A DNA stretch of 52,085 nt from Streptomyces hayashii (GTDB lineage Bacteria; Actinomycetota; Actinomycetes; Streptomycetales; Streptomycetaceae). The number at the start of each line of letters is the position of its first letter. The first letter of the stretch is position 1. A program made the position numbers and the translations under genes. Positions 27,115 through 34,877 of the stretch are shown in pieces. A model generated the notes under the pieces. It saw nothing but the letters and a program-made list of their open reading frames with translations, did not search any database and was not told the origin of the DNA. The DNA lies in NCBI RefSeq assembly GCF_024539815.1, contig NZ_JAHHIU010000008.1:1-52085 (forward strand). The letters run 5' to 3'.

Positions 27115-29006
27115 CAGAGGTGGGAAGAGGGCGGCGGGTGCCTGAGACGGCCAGGATCGCGGAGTTCCCGAAGGCCGCTGCCGAACAGGCCCGCTGGTGG
27201 GAGAGGCACATTCTGGAGGTTCTTGACGGCTTGCCGCCGGACGCTCCCGCGGGGACGGCGCCACGGCCGGAGTTCGACCCGGAACGGAACTCACTGGCTC
27301 AGAGGGAGCGGGCCAAGGCCGCCGAGTTGACGGCGGCCGGGCATGCGATGACGGCCAGCGGGATCAAGCAGCGGCGCCAGCGTTACCAGCGGGACGGGCT
27401 GGTCGGACTGGCCGACGGCCGGGCGGCCAAGCAGATGCCGTCGTTCGGCCGGGTGGCCCCGGCGGTGGTCGAGGCGATGCGGCAAGCAATCGACGAGACG
27501 GCCGAGGCCTCGTCGAAGACGATCGGCTTCGTGGTCTGGCGGGCGACACAGATCCTGGCCTCCCGCGAAGACGCGCAGGACATCGAGGTTCCCTCACAGC
27601 GCACCCTCTACCGGCTGTTCGACAGGCTGGCCACCGGCACCCATGCGACGGGCTCGGCGACCACGCGCCGTTCAGTGAACGCGCGTCCGGCCGGGCCGTT
27701 CGGGGAGGTGCCGGCCTGCGCGCCCGGCGAGTGGATGCAGATCGACTCGACACCGCTGGATGTGCTGGTGCGGCTGGACGACGGGATTGCCGAGAAGGTC
27801 GAGTTGACCGCCATGATCGACCTGGCGACCAGGTCACTGGCCGCCGCGGTGCTGCGGCCGACGACGAAGGCGGCCGACGCTTCCGCTCTCCTGGCCCGGA
27901 GCATCACCCCTGAAACGATGCGTCCTGGCTGGTCGGACGCCCTTCGGATGTCGAGATCAGTGCTGCCACACCGTCGGCTGCTGGCTCTTGACGAGCGGCT
28001 GGAACATGCTGCTGCGAGGCCCGTGATCGTGCCGGACACGATCGTCTGTGACCACGGCAAGGTCTTCATCTCGAACAACTTCCGTGCCTCGTGCCGCTAC
28101 TTGGGCATCACTCTCCAGCCGACGCACAAGGCGTCTCCCTTCGAGAAGGGCGCGATCGAGAAGACGCTGGGTTCGGTGGCCACCTTGTTCGCGCAGTTCG
28201 TCGCGGGTTACACCGGCCGGTCGGTGGACCGCCGGGGACGGCGCCTGGAGAACGGACCGCTGTGGTCCCTGCCCGAGTTGCAGGGCCTGCTGGACGAGTG
28301 GATCGTCATCTGGCAGAACCGTCCGCACGATGCACTGCGGGACCCGGATGCATCGAAGCGCGCGTTCACGCCGAACGAGAAGTACGCGATGCTGCTGGAG
28401 TCGTGCGGCTATGTTCCGGCCCCGTTGAGCGGCGAGGACTACGTCGAGTTGCTGCCCGAGCGCTGGCAGGCCATCAACTCCTACGGCATCCGGATCAACC
28501 ACCGCACCTACGACGACGCCAAGCTGACCCCGTTGCGCCGACAGCACTCCGGGGTGGCGGAGAAGAAGGGGCTGTGGGAGATCCACTACGACCCTTACGA
28601 CGTCTCCCGGGTCTGGGTACGCGACCGCCGCAGTGAACCGGCCCGGTGGATCACGGTGTTCTGGAAGCACCTGCACCGCGTCGGCGTCCCGTTCGGCGAG
28701 ATGGCCTGGGACCACGCCCGTGAACATGTTCCGGGCGGGACGGAGAAACAGATCGCCGATGCTGCCGCTGCCCTGCTGCGGCGGGCCCACGACGGCCCTG
28801 GATCTGAGGAGAAGGACCGCCCGGCCCGACGCTCACGGCGCGACCGGCGGGTCGCTGCCCGCACTCGGGCCACCGCCACCGACCGGCCACCGCCTGAGCC
28901 ACGCACCGCCGAACCCGTGCCCGGCGACGCGACCGGCACCGAGGTGGCGAAGGTCATCCCGCTGGGCCTGTTCGATCCGCTCGCCAACCCCTGGAGACGC
29001 ACGTGA
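27111..29006 (+). CDS. tnsB: TnsB-like DDE transposase
   Basis: A 631-aa transposase of the Mu/Tn7/retroviral integrase superfamily that binds the element ends and performs 3'-end cleavage and strand transfer. The N-terminal HTH region spans residues 70-190. The catalytic triad is Asp212 (WMQIDSTPL), Asp314 (VCDHGKVF) and Glu350 (FEKGAIEKTLG), the classic D-D(35)E spacing. A Mu-C-like beta-barrel follows (about 440-530) and a charged tail rich in Arg/Pro ends with FDPLANPWRR, a likely TnsC-contact peptide. GTG start overlaps the TnsA stop. Confidence 0.93.
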   Translation: MTEVGRGRRVPETARIAEFPKAAAEQARWWERHILEVLDGLPPDAPAGTAPRPEFDPERNSLAQRERAKAAELTAAGHAMTASGIKQRRQRYQRDGLVGLADGRAAKQMPSFGRVAPAVVEAMRQAIDETAEASSKTIGFVVWRATQILASREDAQDIEVPSQRTLYRLFDRLATGTHATGSATTRRSVNARPAGPFGEVPACAPGEWMQIDSTPLDVLVRLDDGIAEKVELTAMIDLATRSLAAAVLRPTTKAADASALLARSITPETMRPGWSDALRMSRSVLPHRRLLALDERLEHAAARPVIVPDTIVCDHGKVFISNNFRASCRYLGITLQPTHKASPFEKGAIEKTLGSVATLFAQFVAGYTGRSVDRRGRRLENGPLWSLPELQGLLDEWIVIWQNRPHDALRDPDASKRAFTPNEKYAMLLESCGYVPAPLSGEDYVELLPERWQAINSYGIRINHRTYDDAKLTPLRRQHSGVAEKKGLWEIHYDPYDVSRVWVRDRRSEPARWITVFWKHLHRVGVPFGEMAWDHAREHVPGGTEKQIADAAAALLRRAHDGPGSEEKDRPARRSRRDRRVAARTRATATDRPPPEPRTAEPVPGDATGTEVAKVIPLGLFDPLANPWRRT

Positions 29007-30052
29007 GCCTGGCCGAACCAGCGACCCGACACCCCGCGCTGCACAAGGTCGATGCCGAGGCCAACCGGCAGCTGACCACCCTGGACGGCTGGCGGAAGTT
29101 CGTCGAGGGGCCGCCCCCACCCCCGCCACTTCTGTCGCCGCGTGATCTGCGACTCCGGACGCCGGTCGAGCAGGACCTTTACGACGAAGACCGGCTGGAC
29201 CATCACGCCCGGATGCTTGTGGTTGCTACCTCGTTCGTCGAAAAGACCGTGGTCTGCGGCCGTCGTCTGGTCCTGCTCAACCGCCATGCGATCAGCGCGC
29301 GCCGGGGCCTGATGGTCTCCGGGCTTCCCGGAACAGGCAAGACGAGCGCCATCACCCAGCTCGGACGCGCTCACGAGCTCCTCGACCGGGCCCGTCATCC
29401 GAACGTTCCCGACCGCATCCCGGTGCTTTACGTCACCGTCCCGCCCGCTGCAACCGCCCGCATGGTCGCGGCGGAATTCGCCCGCTTCCTTGGCCTGCCG
29501 GTTCGGCACCGGTCGAACATGACGGACATCATCGAAGCAGTGGTCGGCGTCTGCACCGACACCCGCACCGGCTTGGTGCTAGTCGACGAGATCCACAACA
29601 TCTCGCAGGTCACCAGGGCAGGCGCCGAAGTGTCCGACACCCTGAAGTACTTCTCCGAGCGCATCCCCGCGACGTTCGTCTACGCGGGCATCGACATCGA
29701 GAACAGCGAGCTTCTGGCCGGCACTCGGGGCGCACAAATCGCGGGCCGCTTCACGCTCGTCCCCACCCGTCCGTTTCCCTATGGCGACGAGTGGAAGGGG
29801 CTGGTGGCGACCTTGGAGGAGACCTTGCTCCTGCACGATCATCCACCGGGCACGCTGGTCAAACTGGACCGCTATCTCCACAACCGGACCGACGGCATGA
29901 TCGGCGCGCTGTCCCACGCCATCCGGGGAGCCGCGATCGACGCCATCCTCAACGGCACCGAGCGCGTGACCAAGGACGGGCTCGACGCGATCCCTCTGGA
30001 CCACACGGCAGAAACCCCCAAGACTGCGCTGAAGAAGGCGGCACATCGGTGA
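29003..30052 (+). CDS. tnsC: TnsC-like AAA+ ATPase
   Basis: A 349-aa AAA+ protein that links target selection to the transposase. Walker A is GLPGTGKTS (near residue 113) and Walker B is LVLVDEIHN (near 195). Conserved TniB/TnsC features include YVTVPPAAT, ISQVTRAGAEVSDTLKYFSE and the arginine-rich AGRFTLVPTRPF. Start GTG 29003 overlaps the TnsB stop by GTGA; the stop in turn overlaps the TniQ start. Confidence 0.92.
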   Translation: MSLAEPATRHPALHKVDAEANRQLTTLDGWRKFVEGPPPPPPLLSPRDLRLRTPVEQDLYDEDRLDHHARMLVVATSFVEKTVVCGRRLVLLNRHAISARRGLMVSGLPGTGKTSAITQLGRAHELLDRARHPNVPDRIPVLYVTVPPAATARMVAAEFARFLGLPVRHRSNMTDIIEAVVGVCTDTRTGLVLVDEIHNISQVTRAGAEVSDTLKYFSERIPATFVYAGIDIENSELLAGTRGAQIAGRFTLVPTRPFPYGDEWKGLVATLEETLLLHDHPPGTLVKLDRYLHNRTDGMIGALSHAIRGAAIDAILNGTERVTKDGLDAIPLDHTAETPKTALKKAAHR

Positions 30053-30705
30053 CCTCAGCGTTCCCCCGGAGTCTGGCCCGGCTGCCTATCCAGGTCGCGC
30101 CACGACTCGGAGAATCGACCGACTCCTACATCCGCCGGCTGGCCCGAGCGAACCACCTTAAGCCCAGCTACCTGCACTGCTTCCTCTGCGGTCCGCCTCA
30201 GTGGTTCGGAAAGCCCCGTCTCGAAAGCCTCGCCCTTGTCTCGGGCCGGTCTCCCGAAGCCTTGGAACGCGCGCTCGCAGATGCCAGCTCACCACGCGGA
30301 CGCTCCAAGCCGAACCCTCGCTACCCCAGCAGAAACCCCTTCCGCAACCGCCTCGACCTTCCGGTCCTCATCGCCAACGATGCCCGCAGAGGCATGACGA
30401 TCCGCTCACTGGCCGAGCAGTACAAGATCCCGCCACGGACAGTCCGTCTCGCGCTGGACACCTCACGCCCGGCCGAAAGGGAAGTCACCCGGGGAAGGGA
30501 CCCGCTCAGAGGCAGGCTCATCGGTCTGATCGACAGCATGAGCACCGACAACCTCAACGTCAGGGGCATTTGGACCAAGCTCATGGACGAGCACGACTAC
30601 TCGGTCTCCTACGCATCCATCCGCTACCACCTCAAGCACCAACAGGACCGGGAAGCCCGCCCTCAAGACGAAGCCGCCCAGTCCAAGCTCAGCCGGATAG
30701 CATGA
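30049..30705 (+). CDS. tniQ: TniQ-family target-selection protein
   Basis: A 218-aa protein starting SLARLPIQVAPRLGESTDSY with IRRLARANHL, the conserved TniQ N-terminus. It also has a CFLCG element and later two HTH-like segments (MTIRSLAEQYKIPPRTV and NVRGIWTKLMDEHDYSVSYA). TniQ/TnsD proteins recognise the insertion site. It is short for the family; no long C-terminal DNA-binding array is present. GTG start overlaps the TnsC stop. Its 3' end overlaps the convergent GNAT gene by 17 bp. Confidence 0.82.
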   Translation: MTSAFPRSLARLPIQVAPRLGESTDSYIRRLARANHLKPSYLHCFLCGPPQWFGKPRLESLALVSGRSPEALERALADASSPRGRSKPNPRYPSRNPFRNRLDLPVLIANDARRGMTIRSLAEQYKIPPRTVRLALDTSRPAEREVTRGRDPLRGRLIGLIDSMSTDNLNVRGIWTKLMDEHDYSVSYASIRYHLKHQQDREARPQDEAAQSKLSRIA

Positions 30706-31237
30706 CCGGGGACCACACGCCGAACCACTGCTCGGCGCCCCACTCCTCGAACCGCTCCACCTCGGTGAACCCCAGCTTCGCCGCGAGACGCATCGAGCGG
30801 TCGTTGGCAGTCTGGGTGCAGAGCACCACCGGCTCGCCGGGAAGCGCGTCAGCGAACCAGCCGAGCGCCGCCGCGCACGCCTCAGCGGCGTACCCGCGTC
30901 CCCATGCCTCTGGCAGGAACAGGTAGCCGAGCTCGGCCTCCCCGGCATCCGGACGGACGTGCCCCGGCCGCTCCGCGTCGCGTCGCTTGAGCTCGATGAT
31001 GCCGATCAGCGCTCCGTCGAGATCGATCACGAAAATGCCCCGGCGCCGCCCGGGTATCTCAGGCACCGCGCGTTCGAGCTCATCACGCGGTCGAGGGCCA
31101 CCGAGGTAGGTATGCACCTCCGGTGAGGCGAGCAGTTCGATGAACGCCGCACGATCCCGGGCCTCGGACTCGCGGAGCACGAGCCGCTCGGTCCTTATCG
31201 GGGCAGGTGGCCAGGCAACGGGCCCTAACTCAGTCAT
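30689..31237 (-). CDS. GNAT-family N-acetyltransferase (RimJ/RimL-like)
   Basis: A 182-aa acetyltransferase. TERLVLRESEARDRAAF opens the fold, ELGYLFLPEAWGRGYAAEA holds the acetyl-CoA pyrophosphate loop, and NDRSMRLAAKLGFTEVERF is the C-terminal motif of the RimL-like group. The substrate is unknown. ATG 31237 has a weak ribosome site (AGGTTG). It converges on TniQ with overlapping ends, so it may mark cargo or the edge of the element. Confidence 0.88.
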   Translation of the reverse strand: MTELGPVAWPPAPIRTERLVLRESEARDRAAFIELLASPEVHTYLGGPRPRDELERAVPEIPGRRRGIFVIDLDGALIGIIELKRRDAERPGHVRPDAGEAELGYLFLPEAWGRGYAAEACAAALGWFADALPGEPVVLCTQTANDRSMRLAAKLGFTEVERFEEWGAEQWFGVWSPVMLSG

Positions 31238-31282
31238 GGCGGGCAACCTATCGCACGCCCCTGAGCGTGATCCGAAACAGAA

Positions 31283-31310
31283 GGCCCAGGCCCGAGGTCT
31301 GTCCTGGGCC
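31283..31310 (-). terminator. Terminator of the TetR gene
   Basis: GGCCCAGG (31283-31290) pairs with CCTGGGCC (31303-31310). On the minus strand the stem is followed by TTCTGTTT. It lies between the TetR stop (31452) and the GNAT start. Confidence 0.6.
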
Positions 31311-31451
31311 CTGTCATTCAACACAGTCGCCGCAGCTCAGCGCTCACCCACCGACTAACTACATTGTCCAAGGACATCGCTTGTCCTGTCTCACTCGGTC
31401 GAGCTCCTACGGCCGCCTCCAAGCCTGAACACGGCTCGCTCAGCTTCCGAG

Positions 31452-32036
31452 CTACGGGGCATCCGGTTCCCCCGGCGGTCCCGCCAGGGCTTTGAGGGCG
31501 GGGCGGAGCAACGCGGCGACGTGGTCCGCAGAGGCCTCACGAAGCGCCGCCAGGCCGAGGAGCTGGTGGCCGATGGTCACGCCCAGCAAAGCGGTGACCA
31601 CCAGTGCGGCACGCAGTTCGCCATCCTCGTCGGCGGGCAGCGCGGCGCCGACGCTGTCGATCTGCCGGCCGAGAGCGGCACGGACGTGATCGGCTGCCGC
31701 TTGGTCGGTGAGCATCGACCGCATCATCGCCAGCGTGCCCTGGGGCAGACCACCGAGCTTGAGGCCGAGCGAGGCCAGCAACTGATCGACGAGCTCGTCG
31801 GCATCAGCGGCGGCCGTCAGCGGGGCGGGCAACGCCTGCACGGCTTGGCCGAACAGCTCCCGCTTCGAGCCGAAGTACTGCATGACCAGGGCCGGATCGA
31901 CGCTCGCTGCGGTCGCCACGGCACGAATGGTGGTGCGCTCGAATCCGTTCTCGCCGAACAGCTTCCGGGCGCTGTCGAGGATGCGCATTTCGGTCGCTCG
32001 GCGGCGGTCGGCGCGGGATTGGCGAGGAGTGGACAC
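31452..32036 (-). CDS. TetR-family transcriptional repressor
   Basis: A 194-aa regulator. The HTH (residues 14-60) reads RILDSARKLFGENGFERTTI to RAVATAASVDPALVMQYFGS, as in TetR proteins of the PsrA/AcrR-like type. The C-terminal ligand domain has a typical all-helical pattern. GTG 32036 is the start; no strong ribosome site is seen. It is divergent from a SnoaL-like gene, with two inverted-repeat operators between them, so it most likely represses itself and that gene. The inducer is unknown. Confidence 0.9.
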   Translation of the reverse strand: MSTPRQSRADRRRATEMRILDSARKLFGENGFERTTIRAVATAASVDPALVMQYFGSKRELFGQAVQALPAPLTAAADADELVDQLLASLGLKLGGLPQGTLAMMRSMLTDQAAADHVRAALGRQIDSVGAALPADEDGELRAALVVTALLGVTIGHQLLGLAALREASADHVAALLRPALKALAGPPGEPDAP

Positions 32037-32048
32037 CGATTCACTTTA

Positions 32049-32104
32049 CAACCGTTGACCGAACTTCCCGTCGATCCTACGGTGAGTGGGTCAACGAGCG
32101 TTGA
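32049..32104. promoter_or_regulatory. TetR operators in the divergent promoter
   Basis: TCAACGAGCGTTGA (32091-32104) is a perfect 6-bp inverted repeat with a 2-base centre. CAACCGTTG (32049-32057) repeats the same CAAC/GTTG half-sites. GTTGACC and GGTCAAC at 32054 and 32089 also face each other. Both sites sit within 90 bp between the TetR and SnoaL-like genes. Confidence 0.65.
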
Positions 32105-32122
32105 GCGAATGGAGCAACCCCC

Positions 32123-32548
32123 ATGTCACATCCGGACACGCCTGCTGTTCGCACTCCTCAAGAGGTGCTGACCTGCTACTACCAAGCCATGCTCGACAAG
32201 TCCCCGGACGATCTCGCCGATCTCTACACCGTCGATGCGGTGCACGAGTTCCCGTTCACCTCGCCAGGCTTCCCTCCACGCTTCGAGGGTCGTGAGGCCG
32301 TGCGCGCCGGATACCGGGCGGCCTGGCGCGCCAGCCCGGCCCAGGTGCAGGAGGTCAGGAGAATCGCGGCACACGAGACCGCCGATCCGGAAGTGATCAT
32401 CGCCGAGCATGTCGTGGTGGGGGTGCTGCCGGCCAAGGCCACCACGTTCACTGTCCCCGGCCTCCTGGTACTCCACGTCCGCAACGGACTGATCACGCGA
32501 GTCCGTGACTACATGGACGGCCTGGGAGTCGCCGGCGCCAGGGCGTGA
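32123..32548 (+). CDS. SnoaL-like / NTF2-fold protein
   Basis: A 141-aa protein with the NTF2-like cone fold pattern: a helix (EVLTCYYQAMLDKSPDDLAD), then LYTVDAVHEFPFTSPG, FEGREAVRAGYRAAW and a C-terminal sheet ending LLVLHVRNGLITRVRDYMD. Such proteins are polyketide cyclases, isomerases or detoxifying enzymes; no specific activity is evident. Its promoter is shared with the TetR gene. Confidence 0.85.
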   Translation: MSHPDTPAVRTPQEVLTCYYQAMLDKSPDDLADLYTVDAVHEFPFTSPGFPPRFEGREAVRAGYRAAWRASPAQVQEVRRIAAHETADPEVIIAEHVVVGVLPAKATTFTVPGLLVLHVRNGLITRVRDYMDGLGVAGARA

Positions 32549-32690
32549 CGGCCCGACCGGCACAGGCCCGACCAGTACAGGGAAACGACCTGCTGGGGGT
32601 GCCGGGAGAACCGGGCGACGCGGAGGCGTTCGAGGACGCCCCGCTCAGCGTTTGCGGACACTGAGTGCAGCCCCTCGCCTCTCATCGGTC

Positions 32691-32749
32691 CAGGCGTTGG
32701 ACGTCGAGCCCAGGCGTTCACGCCGACGTCGAGCCCAGGCGTTCACGCC
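32691..32749 (+). repeat. CAGGCGTT direct-repeat array
   Basis: A 25-bp unit starting GACGTCGAGCCCAGGCGTTC is repeated exactly at 32700-32724 and 32725-32749, with a partial copy (CCAGGCGTTG) from about 32690. The core CCCAGGCGTT is shared with the second transposon-end repeat at 26297-26306, in the same orientation. Confidence 0.75.
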
Positions 32750-32815
32750 TTCGCGTCGCCCCGCCTGCCCGGAGGACCCCAAAACGAGGGTGCGCAGGGG
32801 GCGTTGCGGGGAAGA

Positions 32816-33643
32816 ATGGCCGCCATGACGTACGAAGGCTCCTCCATCGACCCGGCCAAGCCCAGCATCGCCCGCGTCTACGACTACCTGCTCGGCGGCA
32901 AGGACAACTACGCCGTGGACCGTGAGATCGGCGACGTGTTCAAGCGCGACCTGCCCGGTTCGGTGGCCATCGCCTTCGCCAACCGCGCGGCCCTGACCCG
33001 GGCGGTCAGGGAGATCGCGAAGACCACGGACATCCGGCAGTTCATCGACCTGGGCAGTGGCCTGCCGACCGCGGACAACGTGCACCAGGTCGCGCAGCGG
33101 CACGCTCCCGAGTCCCGGGTCGTCTACGTCGACATCGACGACCAGGTGCTGGTCCACGGCCGCGCCCTGCTGGAGAACAACGAGCGGACCCGCGTCGTCG
33201 CGGTCGATGTGCGCGACCCCGAAGGCATCCGCACCCACCCCGACACGCTCGAAATGATCGACTTCACTCGCCCGGTCGCCGTCATCCTCAGCGCCATCCT
33301 CCACCACGTCAACGACGACGAGGACCCGGCCGGCATCGTGCGTTACTGGCGCGACCAGGTCCCCTCCGGAAGCTATTTCTTCATCAGCCACTTCCGCTCG
33401 GGCAACAACCCGGAGACCGAGGAGGCCGAGCGGGTCCTCCAGCAGACGTTCGGTCGCGGCCGGTGGCGCACGGACGCGGAAATCGCCTCCCTGCTGGACG
33501 GCCTGGAGCTTCTCGATCCCGGGATCGTCCCCGCTTCCCTGTGGCGTCCCGACGAGATCGACAACCCGTGGAGCAGGGCCGGACAGCGGGAGCTCACCGT
33601 CTGGGAGCACCTGATCGCCGCCGGACTGGCCCGGAAACCCTAG
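32816..33643 (+). CDS. SAM-dependent methyltransferase, Methyltransf_19 (DUF574)
   Basis: A 275-aa protein of the actinobacterial DUF574 family, very abundant in Streptomyces. Signature segments are PSIARVYDYLLGGKDNYAVD near the N-terminus, FIDLGSGLPTADNVHQVA (SAM-binding GxGxP), VVYVDIDDQVL, and AVILSAILHHVNDDEDP. The substrate is unknown; several relatives are regulatory or tailoring enzymes. ATG 32816 follows GGGGAAGA; ATG 32825 is an alternative. The direct-repeat array lies 67 bp upstream. Confidence 0.9.
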   Translation: MAAMTYEGSSIDPAKPSIARVYDYLLGGKDNYAVDREIGDVFKRDLPGSVAIAFANRAALTRAVREIAKTTDIRQFIDLGSGLPTADNVHQVAQRHAPESRVVYVDIDDQVLVHGRALLENNERTRVVAVDVRDPEGIRTHPDTLEMIDFTRPVAVILSAILHHVNDDEDPAGIVRYWRDQVPSGSYFFISHFRSGNNPETEEAERVLQQTFGRGRWRTDAEIASLLDGLELLDPGIVPASLWRPDEIDNPWSRAGQRELTVWEHLIAAGLARKP

Positions 33644-33893
33644 ACGGGCCCCGGTGACGATCGCCGGACGGTCCCGCCTCCGGCCGTCGGATCGCCCCGT
33701 GGCCGAGCACCCAGTGGCCGAGCGCCCCGGGGTGCTCGCCGGCGCCACTGCGGCGGGGCCGGGCGCTCTGGACACCCGGGCCGGGCGGAGGACCCCTCGC
33801 GCCCTGTGGCCGGTGGCCCGGTGGCCGCACGGCAGGCGCCTCGGGGCGGAATCAGGCCCCTCGGTGCGGAGCAATGGCGTCGGCCGACTGACG

Positions 33894-34464
33894 TCAGTGT
33901 CCAAGGGCGTCGCTGCCCGCTCGCGTCGAAAGGCGGATTCCGTACCCGTCGAGCCAGGCCCGCAGCTCCCGCCGGGTTGCGTGGACGAGTCTTCCGCCGG
34001 TGAAGCGCATGTCGTCCGTGACCTCTGCCACGCACGCCTGCGGGAAACGGGAAGGCAAGCGCTTCCGCGTCGCTTGCGAACTCGGCCTCCGCCAGGACGA
34101 GGCCCGTCAGAGGGCCGTCGAAGACGTCGACGCCCAGGGGCGGCACGCTGAGCCGTGTCTTGGACAGCACGGCCGCGGGCAGCGAGGCGAGGAGGTCGTA
34201 CTCGCCCTGCGACAGATACGTGTTCGTGATCAGCCCCTGCACGGCGCCCGGCTGATCTGCCGGGATCTTCTGGGTCAGTTTGAGCTCCGGGGCGCCGCCG
34301 TCCGGGCGATCGGACCTTCTGAGCCGCAGTCGTGTGCCGTTCAGATACCGGTCTCGAATCAGCCAGGTGGCGGTGACAGACGCAGACGCCGGGACGTCCG
34401 CCATCAGAAACCTTCTCTCCCGTTCGGTCCGCGCGTACGTGTGCTCGCGCTGCCGCTTCTCCAT
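33894..34464 (-). pseudogene. CYTH-domain protein, frameshifted
   Basis: From ATG 34464 the protein reads YARTERERRFLMADVPA (the CYTH-type E-x-E-x-R/F motif), then RYLNGTRLRLRRSDRP, ELKLTQKIPAD and LVLAEAEFASDAEALAFPFP. Near 34045 the frame shifts by one base: the expected ACVAEVTDDMRFTGGRL to the stop at 33894-33896 is in another frame. CYTH enzymes bind organic phosphates (triphosphate tunnel fold). A single shift could be a sequencing error; otherwise this is a recent pseudogene of about 190 codons. Confidence 0.75.
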
Positions 34465-34612
34465 GCGCCCAGGCTCCTCCCTGGTCCGAGGCGCGCCGCC
34501 TGCGGGGTCCGGTGGGCTACCCGTGCAGAGACCGGTTTCTGAATAGGCGTCATGGGCCTGTCGGGCCGGGGTAAACGAGAGCGGACAGGCACTCCCGACG
34601 AAGGAGGCTCCG

Positions 34613-34813
34613 ATGCCCCTCACTTTCCGCAAGAGTTTCCGCATCCTGCCCGGCGTGCGGCTGAACATCAACCGGCGGTCGTGGTCGATCACCACGGGTG
34701 GCGGGGAGCACGGTCCCCGTCACACGCACAGCAGTACGGGACGTCGTACGACATCGATGGATTTGCCGGGACCTTTCGGGTGGCGTCGCACGCGTAACGC
34801 CAAGCGCCGTTGA
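34613..34813 (+). CDS. DUF4236 small protein
   Basis: A 66-aa protein starting MPLTFRKSFRILPGVRLNIN then RRSWSITTGGGEHGPRHTH. The FRKSFRI-PGVRLN start is the hallmark of DUF4236 domains, found in bacterial and phage proteins with unknown role. GAAGGAGG lies 5-6 bases before the ATG. The strongly basic tail (RRTRNAKRR) suggests nucleic acid or membrane contact. Confidence 0.7.
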   Translation: MPLTFRKSFRILPGVRLNINRRSWSITTGGGEHGPRHTHSSTGRRTTSMDLPGPFGWRRTRNAKRR

Positions 34814-34849
34814 CGAGCTGTCACCCGAACGGACCCCCCGAGAGGCGAC

Positions 34850-34865
34850 ATCTCATATCTGAGAT
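34850..34865. promoter_or_regulatory. Palindrome before the HTH-MurA gene
   Basis: ATCTCA-TATC-TGAGAT is a perfect 6-bp inverted repeat ending 13 bp before the start codon. It shares the flank GAGATAAC with the palindrome upstream of acnA (26200-26217). Its position would suit autoregulation by the HTH domain or shared control with acnA. Confidence 0.5.
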
Positions 34866-34877
34866 AACCTCAGCCTC

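Larger units (their letters stand above)
26267..30705 (+). mobile_element. Tn7-like transposon: left end and transposition operon
   Basis: The element starts at or near TGTC 26267, where three 20-bp TnsB-type repeats begin. It carries four genes in the order TnsA, TnsB, TnsC, TniQ, joined by GTGA overlaps. The right boundary is not resolved; 30705 is only the end of TniQ. It sits between acnA and the HTH-MurA gene, which I recall as adjacent in other Streptomyces. Genes to 34849 may be cargo or later additions. Confidence 0.78.

Noticed and set aside
32691..32749. Possible CRISPR or the right end of the Tn7-like element
   Set aside because: Only two full units without spacers, so not CRISPR. 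The repeats are in the same, not inverted, orientation relative to the left end, so not a standard right end.
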